Source: Opitutia bacterium (GTDB lineage Bacteria > Verrucomicrobiota > Verrucomicrobiia > Opitutales > Opitutaceae). Taken from it: 64,000 nucleotides of DNA. The position numbers were made by a program, and so were the translations under genes. The stretch covers positions 248,001-312,000 of the forward strand of contig JACPIT010000006.1 of NCBI GenBank assembly GCA_016187945.1, written 5' to 3'. The notes beneath the pieces are model-generated. The model ran no database searches. It was not told the DNA's origin and saw only the letters and a program-made list of their open reading frames with translations. The number at the start of each line of letters is the position of its first letter. Position 1 is the stretch's first letter. This document shows positions 1 through 8,965 of the stretch, piece after piece.

Positions 1-974
1 TGCTCACCGGCGAGGAAGGCATGCACCGCCTCATCAAGGAGGGTTCGATCAACCGGCCGTCGCTCGCGCTCACGGGGTTCTTCAAATATTTCGCGATGAA
101 ACGCATTCAGGTGCTCGGCGCGGCCGAGATGACGTTTCTGAAGACGCTCTCGCAACGGCAGCAGATCATCATTTTTCAGGAGATGGTGAAGCGCGGCATC
201 CCGTGCCTCGTGCTCACGCGCAACTACAACGCCACGCACCCGATGCTCGCGGTGTCGCAGGAGATGCACCTGCCGATCTTCCGCACGCCGATGATCACGA
301 TGAATTTCGTGAACGCCGCCACGCTGTGCGTCGACAACGAGTTCGCCCCCTCCGGCACCGAGCATGCGACGACGCTCGATATCAAAGGCATCGGCGTGAT
401 GATCCGCGGCGACTCCGGCATCGGCAAATCCGAGTGCGCCCTCGCTCTCATCGAGCGCGGCCACTCGCTCGTGGCCGACGACCTCACCTGCATCCGCCTC
501 GTCGACGAACGCGAGCTCACGGCCAGCTCGCGCGACCTCAACCGCGGCTACATGGAGTGCCGCGGCATCGGCATCATCAACATCGCCGAAATGTTCGGCG
601 TGAAAAGCATCCGACTCGAAAAGCGCATCGACATGGTCGTGACGCTGAAGGAGTGGAGCGCCGACGTGGTCGAGGAGCGCACCGGCCTCGAGGAAAATTT
701 CTACGAGATCCTCGGCATCAAGGTTCCGCACATCGAATTCTACGTGCGACCGGGCCGCGACATCGCCCGCCTCATCGAAGTCGCCGCGATGGTGCAGGCG
801 TTGAAGAAAATGGGCCACGATCCCGCCAAGGATTTCAACGACCGCCTCATCGCGCATATGCAGGAGCAGGCCGTGCTGAAGACGACGACGCACAAGATCG
901 CGTCCGAGTCGCGCGCGGCGCTCGCTCCGCAGGAATTCCCCGAAGACGAGCCGCTGCCGGAGAATCCGTCCTGA
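1..974 (+). CDS. hprK: HPr kinase/phosphorylase, 5' end cut by the window
   Basis: Bifunctional enzyme that phosphorylates or dephosphorylates a serine of HPr (or a PTS-like paralogue) in the cytosol, linking carbon or energy status to regulation. The kinase fold is clear: Walker A GDSGIGKSE (about residues 130-138 counted from the ATG at 21), then VADD, the family stretch MECRGIGIINI and VRPGRDIA. The ATG at 21 is unlikely to be the true start: the frame is open to the left edge, and the codons before it read LTGEEG, which aligns with the N-terminal domain of other HprK proteins (GEEG...I.RP.L...G). The gene therefore begins outside the window. It ends 168 bp before rph, with a palindromic repeat in the gap. 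Confidence 0.93.
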   Translation, partial: LTGEEGMHRLIKEGSINRPSLALTGFFKYFAMKRIQVLGAAEMTFLKTLSQRQQIIIFQEMVKRGIPCLVLTRNYNATHPMLAVSQEMHLPIFRTPMITMNFVNAATLCVDNEFAPSGTEHATTLDIKGIGVMIRGDSGIGKSECALALIERGHSLVADDLTCIRLVDERELTASSRDLNRGYMECRGIGIINIAEMFGVKSIRLEKRIDMVVTLKEWSADVVEERTGLEENFYEILGIKVPHIEFYVRPGRDIARLIEVAAMVQALKKMGHDPAKDFNDRLIAHMQEQAVLKTTTHKIASESRAALAPQEFPEDEPLPENPS

Positions 975-995
975 GGCTGTAGCCGATTGGGCCCG

Positions 996-1065
996 GTAGC
1001 AGCCGACGAAAGGAGGCTGTTCTCGTTCCGGCACCTAGCGTCAGCCTCCTCACGTCGGCTGCTAC
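996..1065. repeat. Palindromic element, family A (GTAGCAGCCGACG type)
   Basis: The outer arms GTAGCAGCCGACG (996-1008) and CGTCGGCTGCTAC (1053-1065) are exact reverse complements; inner arms AGGAGGCTG and CAGCCTCCT lie nested inside. The same family recurs near 43057-43125 and at 59496-59586, so it is a dispersed repeat rather than a gene-specific terminator. It lies between hprK and rph. Confidence 0.85.
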
Positions 1066-1142
1066 GATTCCTCCGCCCGAACACGTCACCGCCGACTTCC
1101 GGCCTTGCCCCGACCGCGCCGTGCGCGTCTGCTCCTCGCGCC

Positions 1143-1892
1143 ATGTCCACCCCCTCGCGCCCCGACGGCCGCCGCTTCGACCAACTCCGCCCCATCACCC
1201 TCGAGGCCAACATCGCGCCGCATGCCTCCGGTTCCGTGCTGATCGGCTTCGGCCACACGCGCGTGATCTGCGCTGCGACGATCGAGCCGAAAGTGCCCTC
1301 GTGGATGCGCCAGCAAGGCGTCTCCGGCGGCTGGTTGACCGCGGAGTATTCGATGCTCCCCTACTCGACCCACGACCGGAAGCAGCGCGACATCTCGAAG
1401 GGCAAGATCGACGGCCGCACCGTCGAGATCCAGCGCCTCATCGGCCGTTCGCTGCGCGCGATCATCGATCTCCAAAAACTCGGCGACAACACGCTCTGGA
1501 TCGATTGCGACGTCCTCCAAGCCGACGGCGGCACGCGCACCGCTTCGATCACCGGTGCCTACCTCGCCGCGCGCCTCGCGATCCAGAAGCTGCTCGATGC
1601 GAAGAAAATTTCCGAGAACCCGCTGGTCGACTCCGTCGCCGCCGTGAGCGTCGGCCTGTTCGGCGGACAACAGCTTCTCGACCTGAACTACATCGAGGAC
1701 AAGGACGCCGCGGTGGACTTCAACGTCGTGATGACCGGCAAGGGTCAATTCGTCGAAGTGCAGGGCACCGGTGAAGAAGCGACGTTCTCTCAGGAAGAAC
1801 TCGATGGCCTCCTCGGCCTCGCCCGCAAAGGCCTGCAAGAGCTCGCCGGTGTCCAATCGGCGTTCCTTGCGAAGCAGCTTTTGAAATTCTGA
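1143..1892 (+). CDS. rph: Ribonuclease PH
   Basis: Phosphorolytic 3'-5' exoribonuclease that trims tRNA 3' ends. The ATG at 1143 gives 249 residues ([10 protein letters not shown]...), matching the usual length near 240; the longer frame from 987 reads through the upstream palindrome and is not supported. Family features: RPDGR...LRPI near the N-terminus, [30 protein letters not shown] split over two blocks, [21 protein letters not shown] and VDFNVVMTG. The C-terminal helix ([16 protein letters not shown]) is present. It is a single gene with no obvious operon partner; the next gene is convergent. Confidence 0.96.
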   Translation: MSTPSRPDGRRFDQLRPITLEANIAPHASGSVLIGFGHTRVICAATIEPKVPSWMRQQGVSGGWLTAEYSMLPYSTHDRKQRDISKGKIDGRTVEIQRLIGRSLRAIIDLQKLGDNTLWIDCDVLQADGGTRTASITGAYLAARLAIQKLLDAKKISENPLVDSVAAVSVGLFGGQQLLDLNYIEDKDAAVDFNVVMTGKGQFVEVQGTGEEATFSQEELDGLLGLARKGLQELAGVQSAFLAKQLLKF

Positions 1893-1965
1893 CCGCACGC
1901 GGGAGTCGAGCGCGGCCCGCGGGGACGCGGGCGCTCCCATGCGTTTCTGGTGGGCCTCCGCCGGA

Positions 1966-2448
1966 CTATTTCGCCTCGCGCGCCGCCGCTTCCTGTTTCA
2001 ACGCTGCGAAATTTCCCTCTTCGGACGCGCGCACGAAGCCCTCGGTCGCACTCTTCAAGTCCTCCCAGCGGCGGCGGATCGCTTTTGATTCTTCCTTGGA
2101 AATCTGGTTGTCCGACGCGGCGACGGCGATGACGCCAAGCATGTCCGCAAATTCCTGCACGATGTTGTTCGTGGCGGGAATGAGATTGATGTCGTGCGGC
2201 TTGTGCTTCGGGTTCGTGATGAAGAAGCCGCCGGCGCGCTCGCACACCCACTGGGCGATGCGCGTGTCGTTGGTGATCTTCAGGAGCTGCTCGATGCGGT
2301 CGAGCGGGTTGTTCGCACCGCTGCCGGTCTCGTCTGCGGGCGGCTCGGCCCACTTGTAGATGAGCGAGAGCGACAGGCTCATATCGCCTGCGATCTGCTT
2401 TGCGCTGGTTTTTTTGAGCACCTCCTTGAGCAGCTCGTGCGAATGCAT
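1966..2448 (-). CDS. Small HTH-like protein (phage CII-like family suspected)
   Basis: A 160-residue protein if started at [10 protein letters not shown] (ATG complement at 2446-2448); the upstream extension to 2484 is arginine- and cysteine-rich and unlikely. The N-terminal 40 residues ([33 protein letters not shown]) look like a helix-turn-helix that recognises DNA, followed by [21 protein letters not shown] and a helical C-terminus rich in E, K and A. This resembles the phage regulatory protein CII/CP76 type, but I cannot test the homology here. Probable cytosolic DNA-binding regulator of unknown target. It is convergent with rph and divergent from sucC. Confidence 0.6.
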   Translation of the reverse strand: MHSHELLKEVLKKTSAKQIAGDMSLSLSLIYKWAEPPADETGSGANNPLDRIEQLLKITNDTRIAQWVCERAGGFFITNPKHKPHDINLIPATNNIVQEFADMLGVIAVAASDNQISKEESKAIRRRWEDLKSATEGFVRASEEGNFAALKQEAAAREAK

Positions 2449-2682
2449 GGGTCCGCATGTTGCGGAGCGCGCCGCGCAACGCAATCACTGAGCGGCTCGC
2501 GCTGCGTCACGGCGCTCGCCGCGGTCCATCGAGGTCCGCCGACGCTCGCGAGCGCAACTCCGCCTTATGCTCCGCTTACGGGCGCGCCCCGGCCCGCTAA
2601 TGATGTATTTCCGCCAAGTCATGCGGCATCTTTTGGGTGTCATTCACCGACTTTTTGTGGCTTAAAAAACCCCTCTTTTCCC

Positions 2683-3864
2683 ATGAACATTCACGAGTAT
2701 CAGGCCAAAGCCTTGTTCGAGAAATACGGGGTGCCGGTGCCGAAGGGCGTGCCCGCCCGTTCGCCCGCCGAGTTCGAGTCCGCGCTCTCGGCGCTGGGCG
2801 AAGCTCCGTTCGTAGTCAAATCCCAGATTCACGCCGGCGGCCGTGGCAAAGGCACGTTCACCGACGGCTTCAAGGGCGGCGTCAAATTCGCCAAGACGAA
2901 GGCCGAAGCCCTCGACTACGCCAACAAGATGTATGGCAACACGCTTGTGACCGCCCAGACCGGCGCCGCCGGCCGCAAGGTCCAGACGATCTACTTCACC
3001 AAGGCCGCCGACATCTCGAAGGAATACTACCTCGCGATCCTCCTCGACCGTAACTCTTCGAAGCCGGTCATCGTCGCCTCCACCGAAGGTGGCGTCGAAA
3101 TCGAGAAGGTCGCGCACGAGACGCCCGAGAAAATTTTCAAGGTCATCATCGACCCCGCCGTCGGCCTCCAAGGCTACCAGGCGCGCCAGCTCGCGTTCCA
3201 ACTCGGGCTCACCGGCGACTACTTCAAGAACGCCGTCAAACTCATCACGAATCTCTACCGCATGTGGTGGGAAACCGACGCCGCGATGGTCGAGGTCAAC
3301 CCCCTTATCACCACGCCCGCCGGCGAAGTCCTCGCGCTCGACGCCAAGGTCTCCTTCGACGACAACGCGCTCTTCCGCCACAAGGACATCGTCGATCTCC
3401 GCGACCTCAACGAAGAGGATTCCAAGGAAATCGAGGCCTCGAAATACAACCTCAGCTACATCGCGCTCGACGGTAACATCGCCTGCCTCGTCAACGGCGC
3501 CGGCCTCGCGATGAGCACGATGGACATCATCAAACATTTCGGCGGCAACCCCGCCAACTTCCTCGACGTCGGCGGCGGCGCATCGAAGGACCAGGTGCAG
3601 GCGGCCTTCCGCATCATCCTCACCGACCCGAACGTGAAGGGCATTCTCGTGAACATTTTCGGCGGCATCATGGACTGCAACACGATCGCCACCGGCGTCG
3701 TCGCCGCCGCCCGCGAGCTCGGCCTCAAGATCCCGCTCGTCGTCCGCCTCGAAGGCAACAACGTCGCCGCCGGCAAGAAGACCCTCGCCGAGTCCGGCCT
3801 CACGATCGCCTCCGCCGACTCCATGGCCGACGCCGCGCAGAAAATCGTGAAGCTCGTGGCGTGA
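2683..3864 (+). CDS. sucC: Succinyl-CoA synthetase (ADP-forming), beta subunit
   Basis: With SucD it interconverts succinyl-CoA and succinate with substrate-level nucleotide phosphorylation in the TCA cycle. The start at 2683 gives [17 protein letters not shown], the standard N-terminus, and 393 residues (family about 390). The ATP-grasp domain covers roughly residues 1-240, with IHAGGRGK in the nucleotide-binding part and VEVNPL at the metal site. The C-terminal CoA-ligase domain has FLDVGGGA and [13 protein letters not shown]. sucD follows 101 bp later; the gap is occupied by an inverted repeat made of CTCTCAAC-type units. Confidence 0.97.
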   Translation: MNIHEYQAKALFEKYGVPVPKGVPARSPAEFESALSALGEAPFVVKSQIHAGGRGKGTFTDGFKGGVKFAKTKAEALDYANKMYGNTLVTAQTGAAGRKVQTIYFTKAADISKEYYLAILLDRNSSKPVIVASTEGGVEIEKVAHETPEKIFKVIIDPAVGLQGYQARQLAFQLGLTGDYFKNAVKLITNLYRMWWETDAAMVEVNPLITTPAGEVLALDAKVSFDDNALFRHKDIVDLRDLNEEDSKEIEASKYNLSYIALDGNIACLVNGAGLAMSTMDIIKHFGGNPANFLDVGGGASKDQVQAAFRIILTDPNVKGILVNIFGGIMDCNTIATGVVAAARELGLKIPLVVRLEGNNVAAGKKTLAESGLTIASADSMADAAQKIVKLVA

Positions 3865-3874
3865 GCCCCGAGCA

Positions 3875-3956
3875 GTTGAGAGATGAGAGCTGAGAGTTGA
3901 GAGACCGATCTCCTCCAGCCGCCCCTCTCTCAACTCTCAACCCTCAACTCTCAACT
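3875..3956. repeat. Inverted repeat built from CTCAACTCTCAAC units, family D
   Basis: The left arm is several GTTGAGAG/GCTGAGAG units; the right arm is CTCTCAACTCTCAAC followed by CCTCAACTCTCAAC. The arms pair around a short GATCTCCTCC spacer. It fills the sucC-sucD gap. Read in the sucD frame the right arm is open (LSTLNPQLSTSS) right up to the sucD ATG. A related unit lies inside valS near 37397-37427. Confidence 0.8.
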
Positions 3957-3965
3957 TCTTCCGCA

Positions 3966-4889
3966 ATGTCCATTATCGTCACTGAAAAGACCAAGGTCCT
4001 CGTCTCCGGCATCACCGGCGAGTTCGGCGGTCGCCACGCCAAGCTCTCCCTCGACTACGGCACCCAGATCGTCGCCGGCGTCACTCCCGGCAAGGGCGGC
4101 CAGTTCTTCGAACACGGTTCGCACCGCATCCCGATCTTCAACACCGTCGCCGACGCCGTCGCCGCCACCGGCGCCACCGCCTCCGCGGTGTTCGTCCCGC
4201 CGCCCTTCGCCGCCGACTCCATCCTCGAGTCCGTCGACGCCAACCTCGACCTCTGCGTCGCCATCACCGAAGGCATTCCGATCCGCGACATGATCCAGGT
4301 GAAACGCGCCATGCAGGGCAAGAAGACGCGCCTCATCGGCCCGAACTGCCCCGGCATCGTCACGCCCGGCTCCGGCAAGGACTCGCACGGCGGCTGCCGC
4401 ATCGGCATCGCCCCCGGCTACATTCACAAGAAGGGCCACGTCGGCGTCGTCTCCCGCTCCGGCACCCTCACCTACGAAGCGGTCTGGCAGCTCACCGTCA
4501 AAAACATCGGCCAGTCGACCTGCGTCGGCATTGGCGGCGACCCGGTCAACGGCACCTCGCACCTCGACGTCATCAAGATGTTCAACGACGACCCCGACAC
4601 TTGGGGCATCATCATGATCGGCGAGATCGGCGGCAGCGCCGAAGTCGAAGCCGCCCGCTGGGTGAAGGCCAACTGCAAGAAGCCCGTCGCCGGCTTCATC
4701 GCCGGTGCGACCGCCCCGAAGGGCCGCCGCATGGGCCACGCCGGCGCCGTCGTCGGTGGCGCCGAAGACACCGCCGCCGCGAAGATCGCCATCTTCGAAG
4801 AGTGCGGCATCGAAGTCGCCCAAACCCCCTCCGACATGGCCGACGCCCTCGAGCGCGCCGCCAAGAAGCTCGGCGTCAAACTCGCGTAA
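3966..4889 (+). CDS. sucD: Succinyl-CoA synthetase, alpha subunit
   Basis: Carries the phosphohistidine and the CoA-binding Rossmann domain of the enzyme. The start at 3966 (MSIIVTEKTKVLVSGITG) gives 307 residues; family members are about 290, so the N-terminus is slightly long. Landmarks: the CoA-binding GITGEFGG, LIGPNCPGIVTPG, GVVSRSGTLTYEA, GIGGDPVNG, IGEIGG and the active-site stretch GRRMGHAGA, which contains the phosphorylated histidine. It pairs with sucC. A Rho-independent terminator starts 54 bp after the stop codon, so sucCD probably forms a closed transcription unit. Confidence 0.97.
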   Translation: MSIIVTEKTKVLVSGITGEFGGRHAKLSLDYGTQIVAGVTPGKGGQFFEHGSHRIPIFNTVADAVAATGATASAVFVPPPFAADSILESVDANLDLCVAITEGIPIRDMIQVKRAMQGKKTRLIGPNCPGIVTPGSGKDSHGGCRIGIAPGYIHKKGHVGVVSRSGTLTYEAVWQLTVKNIGQSTCVGIGGDPVNGTSHLDVIKMFNDDPDTWGIIMIGEIGGSAEVEAARWVKANCKKPVAGFIAGATAPKGRRMGHAGAVVGGAEDTAAAKIAIFEECGIEVAQTPSDMADALERAAKKLGVKLA

Positions 4890-4897
4890 CTCCACCT

Positions 4898-4938
4898 GTC
4901 ATCGCGAGGCGCGCCAGCGCCGTGGCGATCCATCTGAC
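4898..4938. repeat. Short palindromic repeat, family H (TCATCGCGAGG...CGTGGCGATCC)
   Basis: GTCATCGCGAGG followed by a short GC spacer and CGTGGCGATCC. A second copy lies at 9143-9190 with a different spacer. The two are alike only in the arms, as expected of a dispersed REP-like element. It lies just before the sucD terminator. Confidence 0.7.
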
Positions 4939-4943
4939 TTCCA

Positions 4944-4971
4944 AGGCCGGGCCGCAACGCCCGGCCTTTTT
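4944..4971 (+). terminator. Rho-independent terminator after sucD
   Basis: The perfect 8-bp stem GGCCGGGC / GCCCGGCC (4945-4952 with 4959-4966) has loop CGCAAC and is followed directly by five T residues and TCTTT. Confidence 0.85.
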
Positions 4972-5148
4972 CTTTGCGCGCAATTCCTCCCCATCGTCCG
5001 CCCCGCCCCGGAATTGAGCCCGCGCGCCGCGACCGTCGCAATTTTCACGCGACCGGCACGCATCTCATGGCCGCTATGAATAGCGTTCACGCACGTTCCG
5101 CGCACGCCGTCGGCACAAGGCATCGCCTTTGCTCTGCGGCACGCCGAC

Positions 5149-6798
5149 ATGCCCAGTTATCGTTTTCTTCCCGTCATCAGCGAAGTTTTCCAAGCGATCC
5201 GTCGCAAGGAAGCCATCGATAGCGTCGTCCATCTGATCCTCGAAAAAGCCTGCCAGATCGCCGACGCCACCCACGGTTCCTTCGCCCTCGTCGACCACGA
5301 AGCGCGCCGTCTCTCGATCTCGAACGTGTTCGGTTCGGATTGGACGCTGAAAAAGAAACTCTGCCAGCTAGGCCTCGGCCAAGGTCTCACCGGCAAAGTC
5401 GCGGCGACCGGCCAGCCGATCCTCTGCCGCGACACCAGCGTCGATCCGGACTACTACCCGCTCTTCAGTTACGTGCGCAGCGAACTCGTGGTGCCGGTCA
5501 TCGTGAAGGATCGCGTCTGGGGCGTGATCAACATCGACGGTTCCGCGCCGAACGCCTTCGACGACTCCACCCTCGAATTGCTCGTGGTCTTCGCCGAACT
5601 CGCCGCCTACGCCATCACGCTGCGCCTCGAGATGAGCGATCAGGACCGCCTCTACCGCAAACTGCTCCAGTCCGAAAAACTCGCCTCGCTCGGCGAAGCC
5701 CTCGCCGGCATCGCGCACGAGATCAACAACCCGCTCACCTCGATCCTCTGCTACACCTCGCTGCTGAGCCAGGACGCCTCCGCGGCCGACAGCCAGCGCC
5801 GTTCCCTCGACATCATCGCCTCCGAAGCCCAGCGCGCCGCCGGACTCATCCGCGGACTCCTCGAATTTTCCCGCAAGGAAACCGGCCAGCGCGAATTCGT
5901 CGATCCGCACACCCTCGCGCAGGAAATCGCCGGCCTCAAACGCTACCAGCTCCGCATGGCCGGCGTGAAACTCGTCGTCACCCGCCCCGCCGAGCCGAGC
6001 CTCGTCCACGTTTGCCCCCAGCAAATCAAGCAGGTGCTCCACAACCTGATCTCGAACGCCGAGCAAGCCATGCCCCGCCAGCGCGGCCACGGCCACATCC
6101 GCGTCGCCATCGAACGCTGCGGCGCCCTCGTGCGCTTCACCGTCACCGACAACGGCGACGGCATCCCGGATCATCTCCGCGACCGCATCTTCGATCCCTT
6201 CTTCACCACCAAGGCCCCCGGCGAAGGCACCGGCCTCGGCCTCTCGATCAGCCACACCATCGTCGAAGCCCACGGCGGCACGCTCCAACTCACGCAAACC
6301 TCGCCCGCCGGCACGACGTTCACCCTCGAACTCCCCGCGGCGGAACCCGCCGCCCTCGCGCCCGAAGTCGCGCCCCCGCCCGCCGCGCCTCCTCGCGCAG
6401 CCTCCTCCACCGGCCGCGTGCTGATCGTCGACGATGAGCCGCACATCCTGGAAGCGCTCACCGCCTTCCTCGCGCGCCAGCAGATCGACGTGAGTTCCGC
6501 TCCCAGCGCCACCGACGCTCTCGCGCTCCTCGGTCGCGAAACCTTCGACCTCGTCCTCACCGACGTGCGCATGCCCGGCATGGACGGCATCGAGTTCCAC
6601 ACGGCCGCCACGCGCCGCAACCCGCACTACGAACGCCGCTTCATGTTCATGAGCGGCTTCCTCCTGCGCGCCGACGTGAAAGCCCACCTCGCCGCCACCG
6701 GCCTGCCCTGCATCGAAAAGCCGTTTTCGTTCGACGAGCTCCAACGCGAACTCGTCCGCCACCTCCCCGCGCCCGACGCCCTCGCCAAAGCTTGCTGA
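5149..6798 (+). CDS. Hybrid sensor histidine kinase: GAF, HisKA, HATPase, receiver
   Basis: A 549-residue cytosolic signalling protein with no membrane segment. Order: GAF sensor domain about residues 20-160 ([33 protein letters not shown]); dimerisation/phosphoacceptor helix with the H-box HEINNPL at H190; catalytic domain with N-box [25 protein letters not shown] and GTGLGLS (about 285-395); an A/P-rich linker of about 25 residues; then a receiver domain (about 423-540) with DDE at 428-430, phosphoacceptor D472 in [11 protein letters not shown] and the conserved lysine K524. All catalytic residues are present. No response regulator is adjacent, so the phosphate may pass to an unlinked phosphotransfer protein, or the receiver may modulate the kinase. 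The ligand is unknown. Confidence 0.9.
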   Translation: MPSYRFLPVISEVFQAIRRKEAIDSVVHLILEKACQIADATHGSFALVDHEARRLSISNVFGSDWTLKKKLCQLGLGQGLTGKVAATGQPILCRDTSVDPDYYPLFSYVRSELVVPVIVKDRVWGVINIDGSAPNAFDDSTLELLVVFAELAAYAITLRLEMSDQDRLYRKLLQSEKLASLGEALAGIAHEINNPLTSILCYTSLLSQDASAADSQRRSLDIIASEAQRAAGLIRGLLEFSRKETGQREFVDPHTLAQEIAGLKRYQLRMAGVKLVVTRPAEPSLVHVCPQQIKQVLHNLISNAEQAMPRQRGHGHIRVAIERCGALVRFTVTDNGDGIPDHLRDRIFDPFFTTKAPGEGTGLGLSISHTIVEAHGGTLQLTQTSPAGTTFTLELPAAEPAALAPEVAPPPAAPPRAASSTGRVLIVDDEPHILEALTAFLARQQIDVSSAPSATDALALLGRETFDLVLTDVRMPGMDGIEFHTAATRRNPHYERRFMFMSGFLLRADVKAHLAATGLPCIEKPFSFDELQRELVRHLPAPDALAKAC

Positions 6799-6857
6799 CC
6801 CGCGCTGAGCCGCTCCATCTCCGCCGCGGCAGCGTGTCGTCCGGAGCCGCCACCGGC

Positions 6858-6874
6858 TATCCGCTTGACGGATA
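6858..6874. promoter_or_regulatory. Inverted repeat overlapping a -35-like TTGACG upstream of higBA
   Basis: TATCCG-CTTGA-CGGATA is a perfect 6+6 inverted repeat that includes TTGACG (6865-6870). It lies 25 bp before the higB start. This is where a HigA/HigBA autorepression operator is expected; operator function is inferred from position and symmetry. Confidence 0.5.
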
Positions 6875-6898
6875 ATCGAGCCGGGATAGTTTGCCCGC

Positions 6899-7180
6899 GT
6901 GATCAAGAGCTTCGCCAATCCCGAGACGGAGAAGCTCTGGCAGGGCACTCGTTCGCGCCGGCTTCCGCCCGACATCCAGAAGCGGGCGCTCGTAAAACTC
7001 CAACTCCTCGACGCCGCCGTCGACCTCGCCTTCCTCCGCGTGCCGCCCGGCAATCGCCTCGAGGCGCTCCGCGGCGACCGCGCCGGCCAGCACAGCATCC
7101 GCATCAACGATCAATGGCGCCTCTGCTTCGTTTGGAACGGCACCGACGCCGAGAACGTCGAAATCACCGACTACCATTGA
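6899..7180 (+). CDS. higB: HigB-family mRNA interferase toxin
   Basis: A 93-residue RelE/ParE-fold toxin that in this family cleaves mRNA on the ribosome. It starts with GTG at 6899, giving MIKSFANPETEKLWQGTRSR. The pattern F.....E.L..G...R.LP..I...A..KL..L, then L..PPGNRLEALRGDRAGQHSIRINDQWRLCFVW, is typical of the family; the C-terminal INDQWRLCF block carries the basic and aromatic active-site region. The antitoxin gene follows after an 11-bp gap, in the toxin-first order normal for hig loci. The upstream inverted repeat suggests autoregulation. Confidence 0.93.
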   Translation: MIKSFANPETEKLWQGTRSRRLPPDIQKRALVKLQLLDAAVDLAFLRVPPGNRLEALRGDRAGQHSIRINDQWRLCFVWNGTDAENVEITDYH

Positions 7181-7191
7181 GGATCGCCCCC

Positions 7192-7491
7192 ATGACCAAG
7201 CCAACTTCCCTCGTCCACCCCGGCATCATCCTGCGCGAAGAATTTTTCGAGCCGATGGGCATCACGCAACTCGCCGCCGCGAAAGCCACCGGCATTCCGC
7301 AAAGCCGCCTGAGCGAAATTCTCGCCGGCCGCCGCTCGATCACGGCCGACACCGCCGCGCGCCTCGGCCGCTTCTTCCAAGTCGACCCGCGCAACTGGCT
7401 GAATCTTCAAGCCGCCTACGACCTCCGCGAAGTCGAACGCTCCTCAGCCAAATCCCTCGCCCGCGTCCTCCCGGCCGAGAAGGTAGCGTAA
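7192..7491 (+). CDS. higA: HigA-family antitoxin, XRE-type DNA-binding protein
   Basis: A 99-residue antitoxin that neutralises HigB and represses the operon. The ATG at 7192 is chosen because MTKPTSLVHPGIILREEFFEPMG is the usual N-terminus; the longer frame from 6865 overlaps higB and is not coding. The helix-turn-helix covers about residues 24-60 (TQLAAAKATGIPQSRLSEIL, GRRSITADTAARLGRFF), followed by the family block DPRNWLNLQAAYDLR. It is cotranscribed with higB. Confidence 0.94.
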   Translation: MTKPTSLVHPGIILREEFFEPMGITQLAAAKATGIPQSRLSEILAGRRSITADTAARLGRFFQVDPRNWLNLQAAYDLREVERSSAKSLARVLPAEKVA

Positions 7492-7635
7492 GCGCCTTCG
7501 CGCTGAGAACGGCAGCCAAGCACTCATCTTGGATCGCAAACCGCACGCATGCCTCATTGTTTTCTCAAAGCCAAATTTCACTCCCCGCACTCGCAGTTGA
7601 TTCCGTTTACGAGCCAACAAATCACATGCATCACT

Positions 7636-8244
7636 ATGAAATTCGAGACAGGCCGGTTGGTGTTCCGCGTTCTCACTGTCGGCTTGTTTGCGTTCATCAC
7701 CTGTAGCGCCAACGCAAGCGACTTCGCGCATTATGAGAAGCTCGCCAACGATGGCGATGTCGCGGCAATGACGGAACTGGCATTGCGCTATCATCAGGGA
7801 ACTGGAGTAACGCAGAATTACCAGAAAGCCTATGACTGGTATTTGAAAGCGATTGAAAAAGGAGACGGAGACGCCCTGAACAACATCGGGGTGATGCACC
7901 GCGACGGACTGGGTGTCCCGAAGAACGAAAAGATTGCCTATCTCCTGTTCCTGGCTGTGCACATGGAGAGCCTCGGGGATGAGTCGACACAGATGAGAGC
8001 TAATCGAAACCTGCGTCGGGCAATGAAAGAATTGCCCCAGGTCCAGTTGCACGAGGCACTCTCCTACACGTGGCCGTATGTAGTTCAGATCCTCAAGAGC
8101 CGTGGCAAGGATCTGAAACCAAGCCCCGGCGTGCTGCCCGCTAAAGATCGACCGAGAATCCGTGACAATGGCTGGTGGATTGATAGCGAACGTGCGGCCA
8201 TGAAATTCGAGTCGCCGACACCTTGGGATAAGCCGGGCACTTGA
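7636..8244 (+). CDS. Secreted Sel1-repeat protein
   Basis: A 202-residue protein with a signal peptide (MKFETGRLVFRVLTVGLFAF, then ITCSANA; cleavage probably before SDF). At least two Sel1-like repeats follow (DGDVAAMTELALRYHQGTGV; KGDGDALNNIGVMHRDGLGV), which usually mediate protein-protein contacts in the periplasm. The C-terminal half has no recognisable domain. I prefer the ATG at 7636 to the upstream ATG at 7549 because it places the signal peptide at the N-terminus. It looks less GC-rich than its neighbours and sits alone between higBA and lexA, which could mean recent acquisition. Function unknown. Confidence 0.7.
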   Translation: MKFETGRLVFRVLTVGLFAFITCSANASDFAHYEKLANDGDVAAMTELALRYHQGTGVTQNYQKAYDWYLKAIEKGDGDALNNIGVMHRDGLGVPKNEKIAYLLFLAVHMESLGDESTQMRANRNLRRAMKELPQVQLHEALSYTWPYVVQILKSRGKDLKPSPGVLPAKDRPRIRDNGWWIDSERAAMKFESPTPWDKPGT

Positions 8245-8321
8245 TGCTGCGCACCGCAAGAATCGTCAGCCCTTCCCAGCGACTTACATTTTTCCTCCCG
8301 CTTGCGCGTGCCCGCCACTAG

Positions 8322-8335
8322 TGTTCATTTGACCA
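8322..8335 (+). promoter_or_regulatory. LexA box in front of lexA
   Basis: TGTTC-ATTT-GACCA, one mismatch from TGTTC-N4-GAACA, the palindrome reported for verrucomicrobial LexA. It ends two bases before the lexA ATG, so LexA bound here would block expression of its own gene, and of the downstream cassette if cotranscribed. Confidence 0.7.
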
Positions 8336-8337
8336 CT

Positions 8338-8961
8338 ATGGCAGACGCTCCCCCTCTCACCGACAAGCAGCGCGAGGTTCTCGACTTCGTCCACGCGCAC
8401 CAGCGCCAGCACGGCCACTACCCGAGTCTCCGCGAAATCTGCGCGCACTTCGGCTTCGCCAGCCCGTTCGCCGCCACGCGCCACCTCCAGGCGCTCGAAG
8501 CCAAAGGCGCTATCGAACGCATCGCCGGCAAAGCCCGCGCCTTCGTGCCCCAGCCGCACCGCCGCCGCGCCGCCCTGCTCGACATCCCGCTCTACGGCGC
8601 CATCCCCGCCGGCTCGCCCACCGCCGCCGAGCAGGAGCCCGACAGTTACGTCGCCGTCGACGCCGCCTCGCTCGGCCTGCGCGCCACCAGCCGCGTCTTC
8701 GCCCTGCGCGTGCGCGGCGACTCCATGCAAGACGCCTCGATCCTCGACGGCGACCTCGTCTTCCTCACGCCGCGCGAGCCGCGCCCGCGCGACATCGTCG
8801 CTGCCCTCATCGACGGCGAATCCACGCTCAAGCGCTACCTCGTCCAACGCGGCCGCCCCTTCCTCCGCGCCGAAAACCCGAAATACCCCGACCTCCTCCC
8901 CGCCACCGAACTCGTCATCCAAGGCGTGATGGTCGGCCTCCTCCGCCGCGCCACCGCCTGA
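8338..8961 (+). CDS. lexA: LexA repressor
   Basis: SOS-response repressor, 207 residues from the ATG at 8338. The N-terminal winged-helix domain (about 1-70) has LTDKQREVLDFV and the recognition helix region YPSLREICAHFGFASPFAATRHLQ. The C-terminal S24 peptidase domain has the self-cleavage site in YGAIPAGSP (A91-G92), catalytic S129 in RGDSMQDASI and K165 in STLKRYL. All residues needed for RecA-stimulated autocleavage are present. A LexA box abuts the start, so it is self-regulated. Downstream on the same strand lie imuA, imuB and dnaE2, the damage-inducible mutagenesis cassette; a 343-bp repeat-rich gap separates lexA from imuA. Confidence 0.96.
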   Translation: MADAPPLTDKQREVLDFVHAHQRQHGHYPSLREICAHFGFASPFAATRHLQALEAKGAIERIAGKARAFVPQPHRRRAALLDIPLYGAIPAGSPTAAEQEPDSYVAVDAASLGLRATSRVFALRVRGDSMQDASILDGDLVFLTPREPRPRDIVAALIDGESTLKRYLVQRGRPFLRAENPKYPDLLPATELVIQGVMVGLLRRATA

Positions 8962-8965
8962 AACC

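Noticed and set aside
43-60. tRNA T-loop-like GGTTCGATC near the left edge
   Set aside because: It lies inside the hprK coding frame and has no acceptor or anticodon stems around it. No tRNA or rRNA gene was found in the window.
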